Of a stretch of DNA of 64,000 nt, positions 46,954-56,022 are shown piece by piece (the stretch's first letter is position 1; the number at the start of each line of letters is the position of its first letter). A program made the translations under genes and the position numbers. Below the pieces are notes generated by a model, which had not been told where the DNA came from, ran no database searches, and was given only the letters and a program-made list of their open reading frames with translations. This DNA is from Nitratireductor basaltis (lineage in GTDB: Bacteria; Pseudomonadota; Alphaproteobacteria; Rhizobiales; Rhizobiaceae), in assembly GCF_000733725.1 (NCBI RefSeq), contig NZ_JMQM01000001.1, positions 1,302,001 through 1,366,000 of the forward strand, in the 5' to 3' direction.

Positions 46954-47292
46954 CTAGCCCAGACGCTCCACGTATACACGGATGCGACCGCCGCAGGAGA
47001 GGCCGACGCGCCAGGCGGTCTCATCAGCCACGCCAAATTCAAGCATCCGCGGCTCGCCCGTTTCCAGCACCTCTGCAGCCTCGGCGATGACTGCGCCTTC
47101 CACGCAACCACCGGACACAGAGCCCTCGAAATTGCCGTCGGCGTCAATCACGAGATGGCTGCCGGTCGGGCGCGGTGCAGAGCCCCAGGTTTCAATGACT
47201 GTGGCGATGGCAACATCACGACCGGATGCCATCCAGGCTTCCGCCGTTGCCAGCGGGTCCTGCTTCTTCATCGGATTTTCAGGCTCTGCCAT
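46954..47292 (-). CDS. XdhC/CoxI-family protein, N-terminal half as a separate gene
   Basis: 112 residues from ATG 47292, with GGAGGAG a few bases upstream. The typical XdhC first half is visible: VIETWGSAPRPTGSHLVID, GSVSGGCVEGAVIAEA and SCGGRIRVYVERL. The gene ends immediately before the ATG of the Rossmann half (zero gap), which suggests a balanced two-subunit product. It overlaps the preceding CoxE gene by 14 bp. The open frame continues upstream, but that part lies inside CoxE. Confidence 0.9.
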   Translation of the reverse strand: MAEPENPMKKQDPLATAEAWMASGRDVAIATVIETWGSAPRPTGSHLVIDADGNFEGSVSGGCVEGAVIAEAAEVLETGEPRMLEFGVADETAWRVGLSCGGRIRVYVERLG

Positions 47293-48553
47293 GGGCTCCT
47301 CCGGGACCTGCAGTATGGGCCGTGGCATGAGGTTTTGCCAAGGGTTTCCACGCTTTTCGATCGGCCCCTGAAAGCGCGTCGCAAAGATCGGAAATGGCTT
47401 CAAGCGAGTGGACGGGCCGTAACTCGTCAACATGAGGCAGCATTGCCCGCACCCCGCGTGCCTTCGGCTCGAAACCGTCGAAACGCAGGAGCGGGTTGAC
47501 CCAGATCAACCGGCGGCATGACTTGGAGAGGCGTTCGGTCTCACGCTCAAGCAGATCAATACGATCCCGCTCCAGCCCGTCGGTCATAAGGATGACGGTC
47601 GCGCCCTGCCCCAGCACGCGACGCGACCAATCCATGTTGAAGACATGCAGTGCCTCTCCGATACGCGTACCGCCTGACCAGTCTTCCACCGCCTTCGTGC
47701 ATTCGGCCAATGCCTCGTCAGGGTCCCGGTGGCGAAGCTGACGGGTGAGGTTCGTCAGGCGCGTGCCAAAGACGAAGCTGTGAACATGCCTGCGCCTTTC
47801 GCTCAACACATGCAGAAAATGCAGGAAGATACGCGAATACTGGCTCATGGACCCGGAGATATCGGCCAGCACGACCAGCGGCGGTTGCACTGAGCGCGGC
47901 GCGGTAAAGCGGGGCAGGATGAGATCGCCTCCCGTTCGAAGGCCGTGCCGCATCATCGCCCGCGGGTCCAAGCGCCGACCGCTTGCGACAGGCTGATGGC
48001 GGCGCGTCTTCACCCGGTCGTGGGGCATGATCATCTTGCGCATGGCACGGCGGGCAAGTTCTAGCTCCGCGGCGCTCATCTGCGCAAAGTCGCGGCTACG
48101 CAGTACCTCGCTGGCCGACAGGCTGAAGCGCGCGTCGATCTCGATCTCGGTATCCGGTTCCTGTTTGCGCTCACGTTCGGGTGGCTTTGCCAGCGCTTCG
48201 GAGGCGCGTTTCTCGCCGCTGCGCGGTTTTTCGCGCTGCGCACCTGCCGGTGCAACGGGTGAAAGCATCGCGAGCATTTTCTCGACCAGTTCGCGCGAGC
48301 GCCAGAACAGGCGGAATGCCTCGTCGAAGACCGCATGATCCTCATGCCGCTTCACGAGAACGGCATGAAGTGTCCAGTAGAAATCTTCCCGGCTGCCAAT
48401 GCCAGCGGCCAAAACCGCATTAATCGCATCGGTGACGGAAGCCGGTCCGACATTGAGCCCCGCCTTGCGAAGGGAACGGGCAAAATGGACGATGTTCTCG
48501 CCAAGCCGACCTTCCGGCTCACGGGTATCAGCCATCTCTTCGGGACGGGCCAT
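47279..48553 (-). CDS. CoxE-like VWA-domain protein
   Basis: 424 residues. The VWA domain in the C-terminal half carries the MIDAS motif DISGSMS at 231-237, followed by FVFGTRLTNLTRQL and ILMTDGLERDRID, as in CoxE (VWA_CoxE family). In Oligotropha, CoxE acts with the MoxR-type ATPase CoxD in building the CuSMo centre of CO dehydrogenase. The middle (100-140) is charged and flexible. ATG 48553 has GAGG 5 nt upstream. It lies 7 bp after the MoxR gene and overlaps xdhC by 14 bp. Confidence 0.9.
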   Translation of the reverse strand: MARPEEMADTREPEGRLGENIVHFARSLRKAGLNVGPASVTDAINAVLAAGIGSREDFYWTLHAVLVKRHEDHAVFDEAFRLFWRSRELVEKMLAMLSPVAPAGAQREKPRSGEKRASEALAKPPERERKQEPDTEIEIDARFSLSASEVLRSRDFAQMSAAELELARRAMRKMIMPHDRVKTRRHQPVASGRRLDPRAMMRHGLRTGGDLILPRFTAPRSVQPPLVVLADISGSMSQYSRIFLHFLHVLSERRRHVHSFVFGTRLTNLTRQLRHRDPDEALAECTKAVEDWSGGTRIGEALHVFNMDWSRRVLGQGATVILMTDGLERDRIDLLERETERLSKSCRRLIWVNPLLRFDGFEPKARGVRAMLPHVDELRPVHSLEAISDLCDALSGADRKAWKPLAKPHATAHTAGPGGAHGRA

Positions 48554-48560
48554 GCAAACC

Positions 48561-49490
48561 TCAATCCGCCGTGGCGAGTTCCGAGCGCACTTCCTCGAGA
48601 AGACGCGCGCTTTCCCCCTCGCCCAGACGCGCGATGTCATCCTGATATTTCAGGAGCACGCCCAGCGTGTCGGAAATGGTCTGCGGGTCGAGGGCGAGCC
48701 GATCAAGCTCGGTCAGAGCGGTCGCCCAATCGATCGATTCGGCCACACCGGGCACCTTGAACAGGTCCATCTGGCGCAGGCGCTGCACATAGGCCACGAC
48801 TTCCCCCGAAAGCCGCGCGCTTGCATCCGGCACCTTGCGGCTGACGATTTCCAGCTCACGCGCGGCATCGGGATAATCCACCCAATGATAGAGGCAACGG
48901 CGCTTCAGCGCGTCATGGATCTCGCGGGTGCGGTTCGTTGTGATGATGACGATGGGCGGCTCTGCCGCCTTCACCGTTCCAAGCTCGGGGATGGTGACCT
49001 GATAGTCGGAGAGAACTTCCAAGAGGAAGGCTTCGAATGCCTCGTCGGTGCGGTCGAGCTCATCGATCAGGAAGACGGGCGCAGCCCCGGCCTCGCCGGA
49101 AATGGCTTCCAATACGGGCCTGCGGATAAGGTGGCGCTCGGAGAAGACGTTGCGTTCCATCGTCTTGCGGTCAGCGCTGCCTGCCGCTTCTTCCATGCGG
49201 ATCTCGATCATCTGGGCGGCATAGTTCCACTCATAGACCGCCGACGAGACATCGAGCCCTTCGTAGCACTGCAGACGGATGAGACGGCGACCGAGCGCGG
49301 TGCTCAGCACCTTGGCGATCTCGGTCTTTCCGACACCGGCCTCGCCCTCGAGGAAGAGCGGACGCTGCATGGTGAGGCTCAGATACAAAACCGTGGCAAG
49401 CGCACGGTCAGCCACATAGTCACCTTCGGTCAGAAGGGTCAGCGTTTCATCGATGGAGCGAGGAAGCGGGCGTGGCGTCTGGTCAGGCAT
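48561..49490 (-). CDS. MoxR-family AAA+ ATPase (CoxD-like)
   Basis: 309 residues. Walker A is GEAGVGKT at 49-56, Walker B is VFLIDELDR, and NRTREIHDALKRRCLYHW holds sensor 1 and the arginine finger. Such ATPases pair with VWA proteins as chaperone-like maturation factors; with the CoxE-like gene next door, this is CoxD-like. It begins 33 bp after the flavin reductase gene. No cox or xdh structural subunit is present in the window. Confidence 0.93.
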   Translation of the reverse strand: MPDQTPRPLPRSIDETLTLLTEGDYVADRALATVLYLSLTMQRPLFLEGEAGVGKTEIAKVLSTALGRRLIRLQCYEGLDVSSAVYEWNYAAQMIEIRMEEAAGSADRKTMERNVFSERHLIRRPVLEAISGEAGAAPVFLIDELDRTDEAFEAFLLEVLSDYQVTIPELGTVKAAEPPIVIITTNRTREIHDALKRRCLYHWVDYPDAARELEIVSRKVPDASARLSGEVVAYVQRLRQMDLFKVPGVAESIDWATALTELDRLALDPQTISDTLGVLLKYQDDIARLGEGESARLLEEVRSELATAD

Positions 49491-49523
49491 TGCTGCTCCG
49501 GCTCTGGCGGCCAGGCAGGAGCT

Positions 49524-50018
49524 TCAAAGCACCTTGTAGCCGCGATTGTGATAAAGAAGCGGCTTCACGTTATCGCCGATGCGCAGGCCTGTCACCTCAC
49601 CGAAATAGATGCGGTGCGTGGCCATGTCCCTGGCTTCCACCAGGCGGCAGTCGAAGACAGCCAACGCGTTCTTCAAAGTGGGCGCACCGCTTGAAAGCAC
49701 ATCCCATTCCGCCTGGGCAAAGCGCTCGTCCTGCGACTTTCCGTCAAAGCCCGCAAAGGTATTGGAAAGCTGTTCGTGCTCCGCACCGAGCGTATTGAGC
49801 GCGAAGACACCATTGTCGCGGAACACGTCGTTCTGCGGATTTTCGCGATTGAGGCAGGCAAGGATGGTGGGCGGACTGTCAGAGACGGAGCAGGCTGCGA
49901 TGATGGTCACGCCGCGTCGCCCAGCCTTGCCATCGGTGGTGATGACATGAACCGCGCCGGCGAACTGCGCCATGGCGTCACGGTAAAGCTGGGGTCCTAC
50001 GTCGTTTGTTTTCAGCAC
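49524..50018 (-). CDS. Flavin reductase family protein (HpaC-like)
   Basis: 164 residues. The short flavin reductase pattern is clear: FAGAVHVITTDGKAGRRGVTIIAACSVSDSPPTILACLN near the N-terminus and HRIYFGEVTGLRIGDNVKPLLYHN at the end. It reduces free FMN or FAD with NAD(P)H for a two-component monooxygenase. No such monooxygenase is adjacent; it may instead belong to the maturation operon that follows 33 bp downstream. Divergent from the binding-protein gene. Confidence 0.9.
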   Translation of the reverse strand: MLKTNDVGPQLYRDAMAQFAGAVHVITTDGKAGRRGVTIIAACSVSDSPPTILACLNRENPQNDVFRDNGVFALNTLGAEHEQLSNTFAGFDGKSQDERFAQAEWDVLSSGAPTLKNALAVFDCRLVEARDMATHRIYFGEVTGLRIGDNVKPLLYHNRGYKVL

Positions 50019-50173
50019 TGCTCATCCTCGCAATTGCGATATAGGTCTGCGCGCCTGCGCTGCAAGGCAGGTATATGCGCGCAATAGCGTGTTGCACGCG
50101 GACGAGCCAGCCTTTACCACTGGCTGCGTTCAGATTTCACGCCCCTTTCAAGCCGGAGCATAGCCGACATATC

Positions 50174-51232
50174 ATGCGCATTGCGGCACTTCTTGTCAGC
50201 CTTGTCGTCTTCTCCCTGCCTGTTTCTGCCCAGGATTTGAGGTTGGGCGTCGTGGCACCCACCAGCGGCAGTTTCGCACGGCTCGGGCAGCAATGGGTCG
50301 ATGGTGCCTTGGCCGCCGCCAGGATGCATGAGGGCGTCGAGCTCGAGGTTTTCGATAGCGGCTGCGACGAGGAAGATGCGGTAGACCTTGGCCAGCGCAT
50401 AGTGGAAAGCGGCGTCACCGCTGTCGCCGGATTTCTGTGCACGCCCGTTGCAACAGCCGCTTTGCCCGCGCTGACAGAGGCCGCAATACCTCTCGTCACC
50501 GCAATCCGCTCGACGGGCCTGACGGACCAGCGCAGTCAAACCGGCTGGCCCGTATTCCGCATCGGTCCACGGGCTGACGAAGAACGCGCGGCCCTCGCCG
50601 AAATTCTCACGGCGCGTTGGCGCGAGGATTTTTTTGCAATCGTGGATGACGGCACGATCTATGGCCGCGAACTGGCTGAAAGCTTCCGGGCAAGTGCGGA
50701 AGAGGCGGAACTCGAGCCGGTCTATGTCGATACCTATCGTCCGCAGCTCGACAACCAGATCGGACTGGTCGGACGCCTGCGCCGTGCAGGGGCAACCCAT
50801 GTCATGGTTGGCGGAGACCGCTCCGATATCGCCATCATCGCCCGGGATGCTGCAGAACTTGGGATAACGCTGACGATAGCCGGGGGCGAGGCGTTGCGCG
50901 CGGAAAGCAGCGGCGTCCAGCTTCGCGAAGGCGTTCTGATGATTGCGCCGCCGCTTTGGGAAGAGACCGCAACACCTGAAGCTCTTGAGGCACTTGAAGC
51001 GCAGAAGATCGTACCGGATGGCTATGTTCTGCCGGGCTTCGCCTCGATCGAGGTATTATTGGCTGCGCATGAACAGATGCAGTCCGGGGAGAACAGCCTG
51101 ATTGAAGCGCTGACGAAAGGCAGTTTCAGGACCGTGATCGGGACGGTTTCCTTCGATGACAAAGGGGATCGCGAGCAGCAGATCTATCGGCTTCACCGTT
51201 ATGACGGACAAGCTTTCCAGGAGGTTGAATAG
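50174..51232 (+). CDS. Periplasmic substrate-binding protein, Leu/Ile/Val type (orphan)
   Basis: 352 residues. MRIAALLVSLVVFSLPVSAQ is a signal peptide. LRLGVVAPTSGSFARLGQQWVDGALAAA and FRIGPRADEERAALAEIL are the type I periplasmic-binding fold of LivK-like proteins. No ABC permease or ATPase gene is near, so it is an orphan binding protein, perhaps feeding a transporter elsewhere or sensing a ligand. ATG 50174 begins the signal peptide; an upstream frame adds 33 unlikely residues. It is followed 5 bp later by the DmpA-like peptidase. Confidence 0.88.
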   Translation: MRIAALLVSLVVFSLPVSAQDLRLGVVAPTSGSFARLGQQWVDGALAAARMHEGVELEVFDSGCDEEDAVDLGQRIVESGVTAVAGFLCTPVATAALPALTEAAIPLVTAIRSTGLTDQRSQTGWPVFRIGPRADEERAALAEILTARWREDFFAIVDDGTIYGRELAESFRASAEEAELEPVYVDTYRPQLDNQIGLVGRLRRAGATHVMVGGDRSDIAIIARDAAELGITLTIAGGEALRAESSGVQLREGVLMIAPPLWEETATPEALEALEAQKIVPDGYVLPGFASIEVLLAAHEQMQSGENSLIEALTKGSFRTVIGTVSFDDKGDREQQIYRLHRYDGQAFQEVE

Positions 51233-51237
51233 AGACG

Positions 51238-52257
51238 ATGCGGGCGGGGCGGCGAAACAGCATTACCGATATTAAAGGTCTGACGGTCGGGAATGCGGCT
51301 GATGATGCGCTCAAATCCGGCGTCACCGCCCTGATCTGCGAAACACCCAGCGTCGCCGCCGTTCAGGTGCTCGGCGGAGCGCCGGGAACACGGGAAACGG
51401 ATCTTCTTGAGCCACACAATCTGGTTGAAGCGGTGGACGGGCTTGTGCTTTCGGGCGGGTCGGCCTTCGGGCTGGATGCGGCCAGCGGCGTTCAGGCCTA
51501 TCTGCGCGAACAGGGGCGCGGCTTCGAGGTCGCGGGCCAGCGTGTGCCAATCGTGCCGGGTGCAATCCTGTTCGACCTCGCCAATGGCGGCAACAAGGAG
51601 TGGGGACGTTACGCCCCCTACCGCGAACTCGGCTTCGAGGCAGCTGGCAGTGCCTCGGCTGAGTTCGCTATCGGAACGGCAGGCGCCGGAAAGGGCGCAA
51701 CGACGGCAGGCCTCAAAGGGGGGCTTGGCACCGCATCGACCCGCCTTGAAAGCGGCTTCACGCTTGGTGCACTGGTCGCAGTCAATGCACTGGGCAGCGC
51801 CACGATCGGCTCATCTCGTCATTTCTGGGCAGCCCCGTTCGAGCTCAATGAGGAATTCGGCGGGTACGGCCAACCCTCCCCCTATCCCGAGGATGCCCAG
51901 CGTCCGCTGACGAAGTTCACCATGCAGGGAACCGCGCCGGAACCCGGGGCGAACACGACCATCGCGGTCATCGCCACAGATGCGGCCCTCACAAAGGCGG
52001 AGGCGAAGCGCCTGGCAATTGCCGCCCATGACGGTTTTGCGCGCGCCCTATGGCCTGCGCACACGCCACTTGATGGCGATCTTGTCTTTTCCTTGGCGAC
52101 CGGCAGCGCAACGCAAAAGCCCGATCTCGCCGAAGTGATTGAACTCTACGCAGCCGCCGGTGCCACCATGACTCGCGCGATTGCACGGGGTGTTTTCGAG
52201 GCACAGCATGAAAAGGGTGATATCATGCCCAGCTGGCATCAAAGGCACGGCGCGTGA
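51238..52257 (+). CDS. P1 family (S58, DmpA-like) peptidase
   Basis: 339 residues. Family features are NSITDIKGLTVGNA at the N-terminus, LSGGSAFGLDAASGV, GKGATTAGLKGGLGTAS, and the GALVAVNALGSATI segment in which members cut themselves to give an N-terminal nucleophile. These are aminopeptidases or beta-peptidyl hydrolases. I cannot confirm the exact cleavage site. It starts 5 bp after the orphan binding-protein gene, so the two may act on the same peptide or amino acid ligand, which is inferred. Confidence 0.9.
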   Translation: MRAGRRNSITDIKGLTVGNAADDALKSGVTALICETPSVAAVQVLGGAPGTRETDLLEPHNLVEAVDGLVLSGGSAFGLDAASGVQAYLREQGRGFEVAGQRVPIVPGAILFDLANGGNKEWGRYAPYRELGFEAAGSASAEFAIGTAGAGKGATTAGLKGGLGTASTRLESGFTLGALVAVNALGSATIGSSRHFWAAPFELNEEFGGYGQPSPYPEDAQRPLTKFTMQGTAPEPGANTTIAVIATDAALTKAEAKRLAIAAHDGFARALWPAHTPLDGDLVFSLATGSATQKPDLAEVIELYAAAGATMTRAIARGVFEAQHEKGDIMPSWHQRHGA

Positions 52258-52382
52258 TTGCAGAGTTCCGGCTCGTCTGCGACCATTTGGGCCAGGCACG
52301 TGGCGATGGGTAACACAATTTAACCATTGTTCACCTTATGAGAGCTGACGGTATCCTGTGGGGCGGGAAAAGGAACTGTTTC

Positions 52383-53117
52383 ATGTTTTTCAACCGCATT
52401 TTGGCAGCTCTCGCGGCTGTATTGATTATTGCAACTTACTCCACCGGCGCTGCACGTGCCGGTGACACGGCCACGCTCGAAGTGCTGGGCTTCAGCCCGG
52501 ACGGCAGGATTTTTGCCTTCGAGGAATATGGCATTCAGGACGGCTCGGGCTTTCCCTATGCCAACCGGTATTACATCGACACGCATTCCGACACCTATCT
52601 TCCGGAGACGCCCTTCCGCGCGCGACTTGAGGAAGATGGCGCATCTGTCGAGGATGTCCGGGGCAAGGTGAAGGCGCTTGGCGAAACCATCATTGAAGAC
52701 ACCGTCCTGGCCAGGAACACCGGCTTCCTGGCCGGCAGCAACATGGTGACCGAGCTTTCCGCCGACCCGCACCGCATGGTTGTTCTGCCCAATGCCTATG
52801 CGCTTTCGGGTGCCGAAGCCATGGAGTTCCGCGTGGAGGAACTGCCGATGGACAATGGCTCCTGCCACGGGATGGGCGAAGCGCAGGGCTTCCGCCTGTT
52901 GCAGGTCGCCCAAAAGCCCGGCGAGGAAACGCGGCTTGTTCATGAGGACAAATCCATTCCGACAAGCCGCGGCTGTGCGCTGGGCTATCGCCTGCACAGC
53001 GTGCACCTCTTCGATGGAGACGGAGCGAAGCCCGTTTTCGCTGTCATGCTTGCGGTGCGCAAGCTTGGTTTCGAAGGCCCGGACTACCGCTTCATGGCGG
53101 TAACGGCCACCTACTGA
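52383..53117 (+). CDS. DUF2259 family exported protein
   Basis: 244 residues from ATG 52383 (with AAGGAAC upstream). The N-terminus is a signal peptide ending near AAARAG. The start of the mature protein, TLEVLGFSPDGRIFAFEEYGIQDGSG, is the usual DUF2259 text, and GSCHGMGEAQGFRLLQV and GYRLHSVHLF follow. It is probably a periplasmic beta-rich protein. Function unknown. The next gene, a membrane protein, begins 3 bp after its stop. Confidence 0.87.
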   Translation: MFFNRILAALAAVLIIATYSTGAARAGDTATLEVLGFSPDGRIFAFEEYGIQDGSGFPYANRYYIDTHSDTYLPETPFRARLEEDGASVEDVRGKVKALGETIIEDTVLARNTGFLAGSNMVTELSADPHRMVVLPNAYALSGAEAMEFRVEELPMDNGSCHGMGEAQGFRLLQVAQKPGEETRLVHEDKSIPTSRGCALGYRLHSVHLFDGDGAKPVFAVMLAVRKLGFEGPDYRFMAVTATY

Positions 53118-53120
53118 GCA

Positions 53121-53696
53121 ATGTCGCGGCCAGCCATGCCCCACGCCCCACAGGCTGTGAAATTGGCAGGCCGTCCTCATCTCCCCATGGCCAGCATCAT
53201 GATGGCCACCTTGTCATGGGCCGCGCTTTGCGGCTTGAGCGCCTGGACAAGTCTCAGCCATTGGCAGACCGAGGAATTGCGGCAGGTGGTTGTCGTGATT
53301 TTCTCCGCTGGTGGTCTCGTAGCACTCCCAGCAGCCTGTGCCGGTGCCTGGCTTGTTCTGCGCCGTGGGAGCAGCAAGTCGCAGCAATTTGCAGCCTTTT
53401 TCGTCTGTCTTACCGTCATGACCATCGGTACAACCAGCCTCATTTTCGCGCTTGTCTATCGCAGCTATTATGCGGCCTGGCATGCCGATACATTCAGCTA
53501 TGTCTGGTTTCTGCAACTCATCTTCACGACGGCCAGCGCGCTCTACCAGTTCGCGACAACAGGCCTGCGATGCTATTTCCCCTGGGGTTTTGTCGGCCTG
53601 TTCGCCTTCAGCCTGTGGTTTGCGTGGTGCTTCACATTGAGCCTTCCTGCCTCCTCTGCTACGAGACAGCGCAACATTTCCCCTAAGGCAGGCTAA
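53121..53696 (+). CDS. Four-helix membrane protein of unknown function
   Basis: 191 residues with four hydrophobic segments, at about 25-45, 57-80, 92-112 and 128-178 (the last may be two). It starts 3 bp after the DUF2259 gene, so it is probably cotranscribed. No family motif is recognised. It ends 5 bp before purB, but transcription into purB cannot be judged from this. ATG 53121 is chosen because no better start exists. Confidence 0.72.
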   Translation: MSRPAMPHAPQAVKLAGRPHLPMASIMMATLSWAALCGLSAWTSLSHWQTEELRQVVVVIFSAGGLVALPAACAGAWLVLRRGSSKSQQFAAFFVCLTVMTIGTTSLIFALVYRSYYAAWHADTFSYVWFLQLIFTTASALYQFATTGLRCYFPWGFVGLFAFSLWFAWCFTLSLPASSATRQRNISPKAG

Positions 53697-53701
53697 ACGA
53701 C

Positions 53702-55003
53702 ATGATCCCTCGCTATTCGCGCCCCGAGATGGCGGCCATCTGGTCGCCGGAATCCAAGTTCCGCATCTGGTTCGAAATCGAGGCGCATGCGGCCGACGCC
53801 ATGGCCGAGCTTGGCATCGTGCCCAAGGAAGCGGCCAGGACCATCTGGGACAAGGCCGGCAAAGCGGAGTTCGACATCGACCGCATCGACGAGATCGAGC
53901 GCGAGACGAAGCATGATGTCATCGCGTTCCTGACGCATCTTGCTGAAATCGTCGGCCCCGAAGCACGCTTCGTGCATCAGGGCATGACGTCTTCGGATGT
54001 GCTCGACACCTGCTTCAACGTGCAACTCGTCAAGGCGACCGACATTCTTCTGGCCGATCTCGACCGGCTGTTGGAAGCTTTGAAGAAGCGCGCCTATGAG
54101 CACAAGGATACGATCACCATTGGCCGCAGCCACGGCATCCATGCCGAGCCGACCACGTTCGGTGTGAAGCTGGCGCAGGCCTATGCGGAGTTCGAGCGCT
54201 GCCGCGAGCGTCTCGTCAATGCCCGCGAGGAAATTGCCACCTGCGCGATTTCCGGTGCTGTCGGCACCTTCGCCAATATCGACCCGAGCGTTGAGGCGCA
54301 TGTGGCCGAAAAACTTGGCCTGAAGCCCGAGCCGGTTTCCACGCAGGTCATCCCGCGTGACCGCCATGCCATGTATTTTGCAACGCTTGGTGTCATCGCC
54401 TCCTCCATCGAGCGATTGGCAACGGAAGTGCGCCATCTGCAGCGCACGGAAGTTCTGGAAGCGGAGGAATATTTCTCCCCGGGCCAGAAAGGCTCGTCGG
54501 CCATGCCGCACAAGCGCAATCCGGTGCTGTCGGAAAACCTGACGGGTCTGGCGCGCATGGTGCGTGCTTACGTAACGCCCGCGCTAGAAAATGTGGCGCT
54601 GTGGCACGAACGCGATATCTCGCATTCATCCGTGGAACGCATGATCGGCCCCGACGCCACCGTCACGCTGGACTTTGCCTTGCAGCGCCTCACGGGCATG
54701 ATGGAAAAGCTCGTGGTATATCCCGAGACCATGGAGAAGAATCTCAACAAGTTCCGCGGCCTCGTGCACTCCCAGCGCGTGCTACTGGCACTTACGCAGG
54801 CCGGTGTGAGCCGCGAGGATTCCTACAAGCTCGTCCAGCGCAATGCGATGAAGGTGTGGGAACAGGGTGCGGACTTCCTTGAGGAACTGCTCGGTGACAA
54901 GGATGTGCGTGCGGCACTTTCCGAGGAGCAGATCCGCGAGAAGTTCGACCTTGGCTACCACACCAAGCATGTGGACACGATCTTCAACCGGGTTTTCGGC
55001 TGA
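53702..55003 (+). CDS. purB: Adenylosuccinate lyase
   Basis: 433 residues. It cleaves SAICAR and adenylosuccinate, releasing fumarate, in purine synthesis. The superfamily signature GSSAMPHKRNP is clear, and HDVIAFLTHLAE, VHQGMTSSDVLDTC and GRSHGIHAEPTTFG give the other active-site strands. It stands apart from the purC-purL cluster 3 kb downstream. Confidence 0.97.
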   Translation: MIPRYSRPEMAAIWSPESKFRIWFEIEAHAADAMAELGIVPKEAARTIWDKAGKAEFDIDRIDEIERETKHDVIAFLTHLAEIVGPEARFVHQGMTSSDVLDTCFNVQLVKATDILLADLDRLLEALKKRAYEHKDTITIGRSHGIHAEPTTFGVKLAQAYAEFERCRERLVNAREEIATCAISGAVGTFANIDPSVEAHVAEKLGLKPEPVSTQVIPRDRHAMYFATLGVIASSIERLATEVRHLQRTEVLEAEEYFSPGQKGSSAMPHKRNPVLSENLTGLARMVRAYVTPALENVALWHERDISHSSVERMIGPDATVTLDFALQRLTGMMEKLVVYPETMEKNLNKFRGLVHSQRVLLALTQAGVSREDSYKLVQRNAMKVWEQGADFLEELLGDKDVRAALSEEQIREKFDLGYHTKHVDTIFNRVFG

Positions 55004-55021
55004 GACTGGATCGGGTGGAGG

Positions 55022-55822
55022 TCAGGCGAACCTGATCTCCGTGCCCCACGGATCATGAATGGAGCGGGCCTCACCGGCCCCCTCGCCCGTGAAAAGCACA
55101 TAAGAGAGGCCGGCGCGCTTCCTGTCGCGCGGGCCAGCGCCAGCGCTTCGCCAATTGTTGACGCCGACATGATGGTGATAGCCTCCCGAGGCCAGAAATT
55201 CGGCCTGGCTGCCATAGCGCGCCATGGTTTCCAGCCCGACGACCTCGTTCCACCATTGTCCAGCCCGTGCCGGATCGCCGACGCGCAGATGGATATGGCC
55301 GATCACCGTGCCTTCGGGCGCCCCTGACCAGCCGGCATCGTCGGCTGACAATGTGGCCATGAGCGCATCCACGTCCAGCGGCAAGGTCTTCATGTCGATC
55401 TCCTGACCTTTCCGGGGCCAATCCTCGGCAGGACGGTCAACATAGATCTCGATGCCATTTCCTTCGGGATCTGACAGATAGACGGCCTCGCTGACCAGAT
55501 GGTCCGACGCGCCTTCAAGGCGCAGCCCTTGCGACAAGGCGAATTGCAGCCATCGGGCGAGATCACGTCGCTCCGGTAGCAGGAAGGCGGTATGAAACAG
55601 GCCGGCCTCGCGTGCATCATCTCGCAACGCATCGGGCGTATCCCTGATGACGAGCAAGGTCGTTCCGGCCACACCGAGCCTAATTTCACCCGCCTGCGTT
55701 TCGGTTTCGGTGAGACCCAGGAGGTTCTTGTAGAAGTCGGCGAGCGCGTTCGCATCACGCGCATTCAAGCCCACTTCGCCGATATGCAGCGGGGTTGTTG
55801 CTGCGAAGGATTTACGAGTCAT
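55022..55822 (-). CDS. Two-domain VOC dioxygenase-like protein
   Basis: 266 residues with two vicinal-oxygen-chelate domains. The first starts HIGEVGLNARDANALADFYKNLLGL; the second has HIHLRVGDPARAGQWWNEVVGL and ends with DPWGTEIRF. The second domain holds the likely His and Glu metal ligands (GHIHL, YHHHVGVN, GTEIRF). It resembles CatE/2,3-dihydroxybiphenyl dioxygenase-like proteins. No aromatic pathway is adjacent, so substrate is unknown. The chosen start is ATG 55822. Divergent from the RBBP9-type hydrolase gene. Confidence 0.9.
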   Translation of the reverse strand: MTRKSFAATTPLHIGEVGLNARDANALADFYKNLLGLTETETQAGEIRLGVAGTTLLVIRDTPDALRDDAREAGLFHTAFLLPERRDLARWLQFALSQGLRLEGASDHLVSEAVYLSDPEGNGIEIYVDRPAEDWPRKGQEIDMKTLPLDVDALMATLSADDAGWSGAPEGTVIGHIHLRVGDPARAGQWWNEVVGLETMARYGSQAEFLASGGYHHHVGVNNWRSAGAGPRDRKRAGLSYVLFTGEGAGEARSIHDPWGTEIRFA

Positions 55823-56022
55823 ATCAATCTCCTGGACTGCAAAGCGAAGAAATCGATTCCGGTGCTTCGCGTCACGATTCAAGCCGTTGTTCAATTGAGA
55901 AGATGCGGCTTGAGCGCGTCGCGCACAATTGCCCAAACAGGAGACAGGCTGTTCACCATCCGCGGCACCACCGCTTTGCAAATGGGTTGCATGGGCGGTT
56001 TTCACTGGCTAAATGCGGCGCC

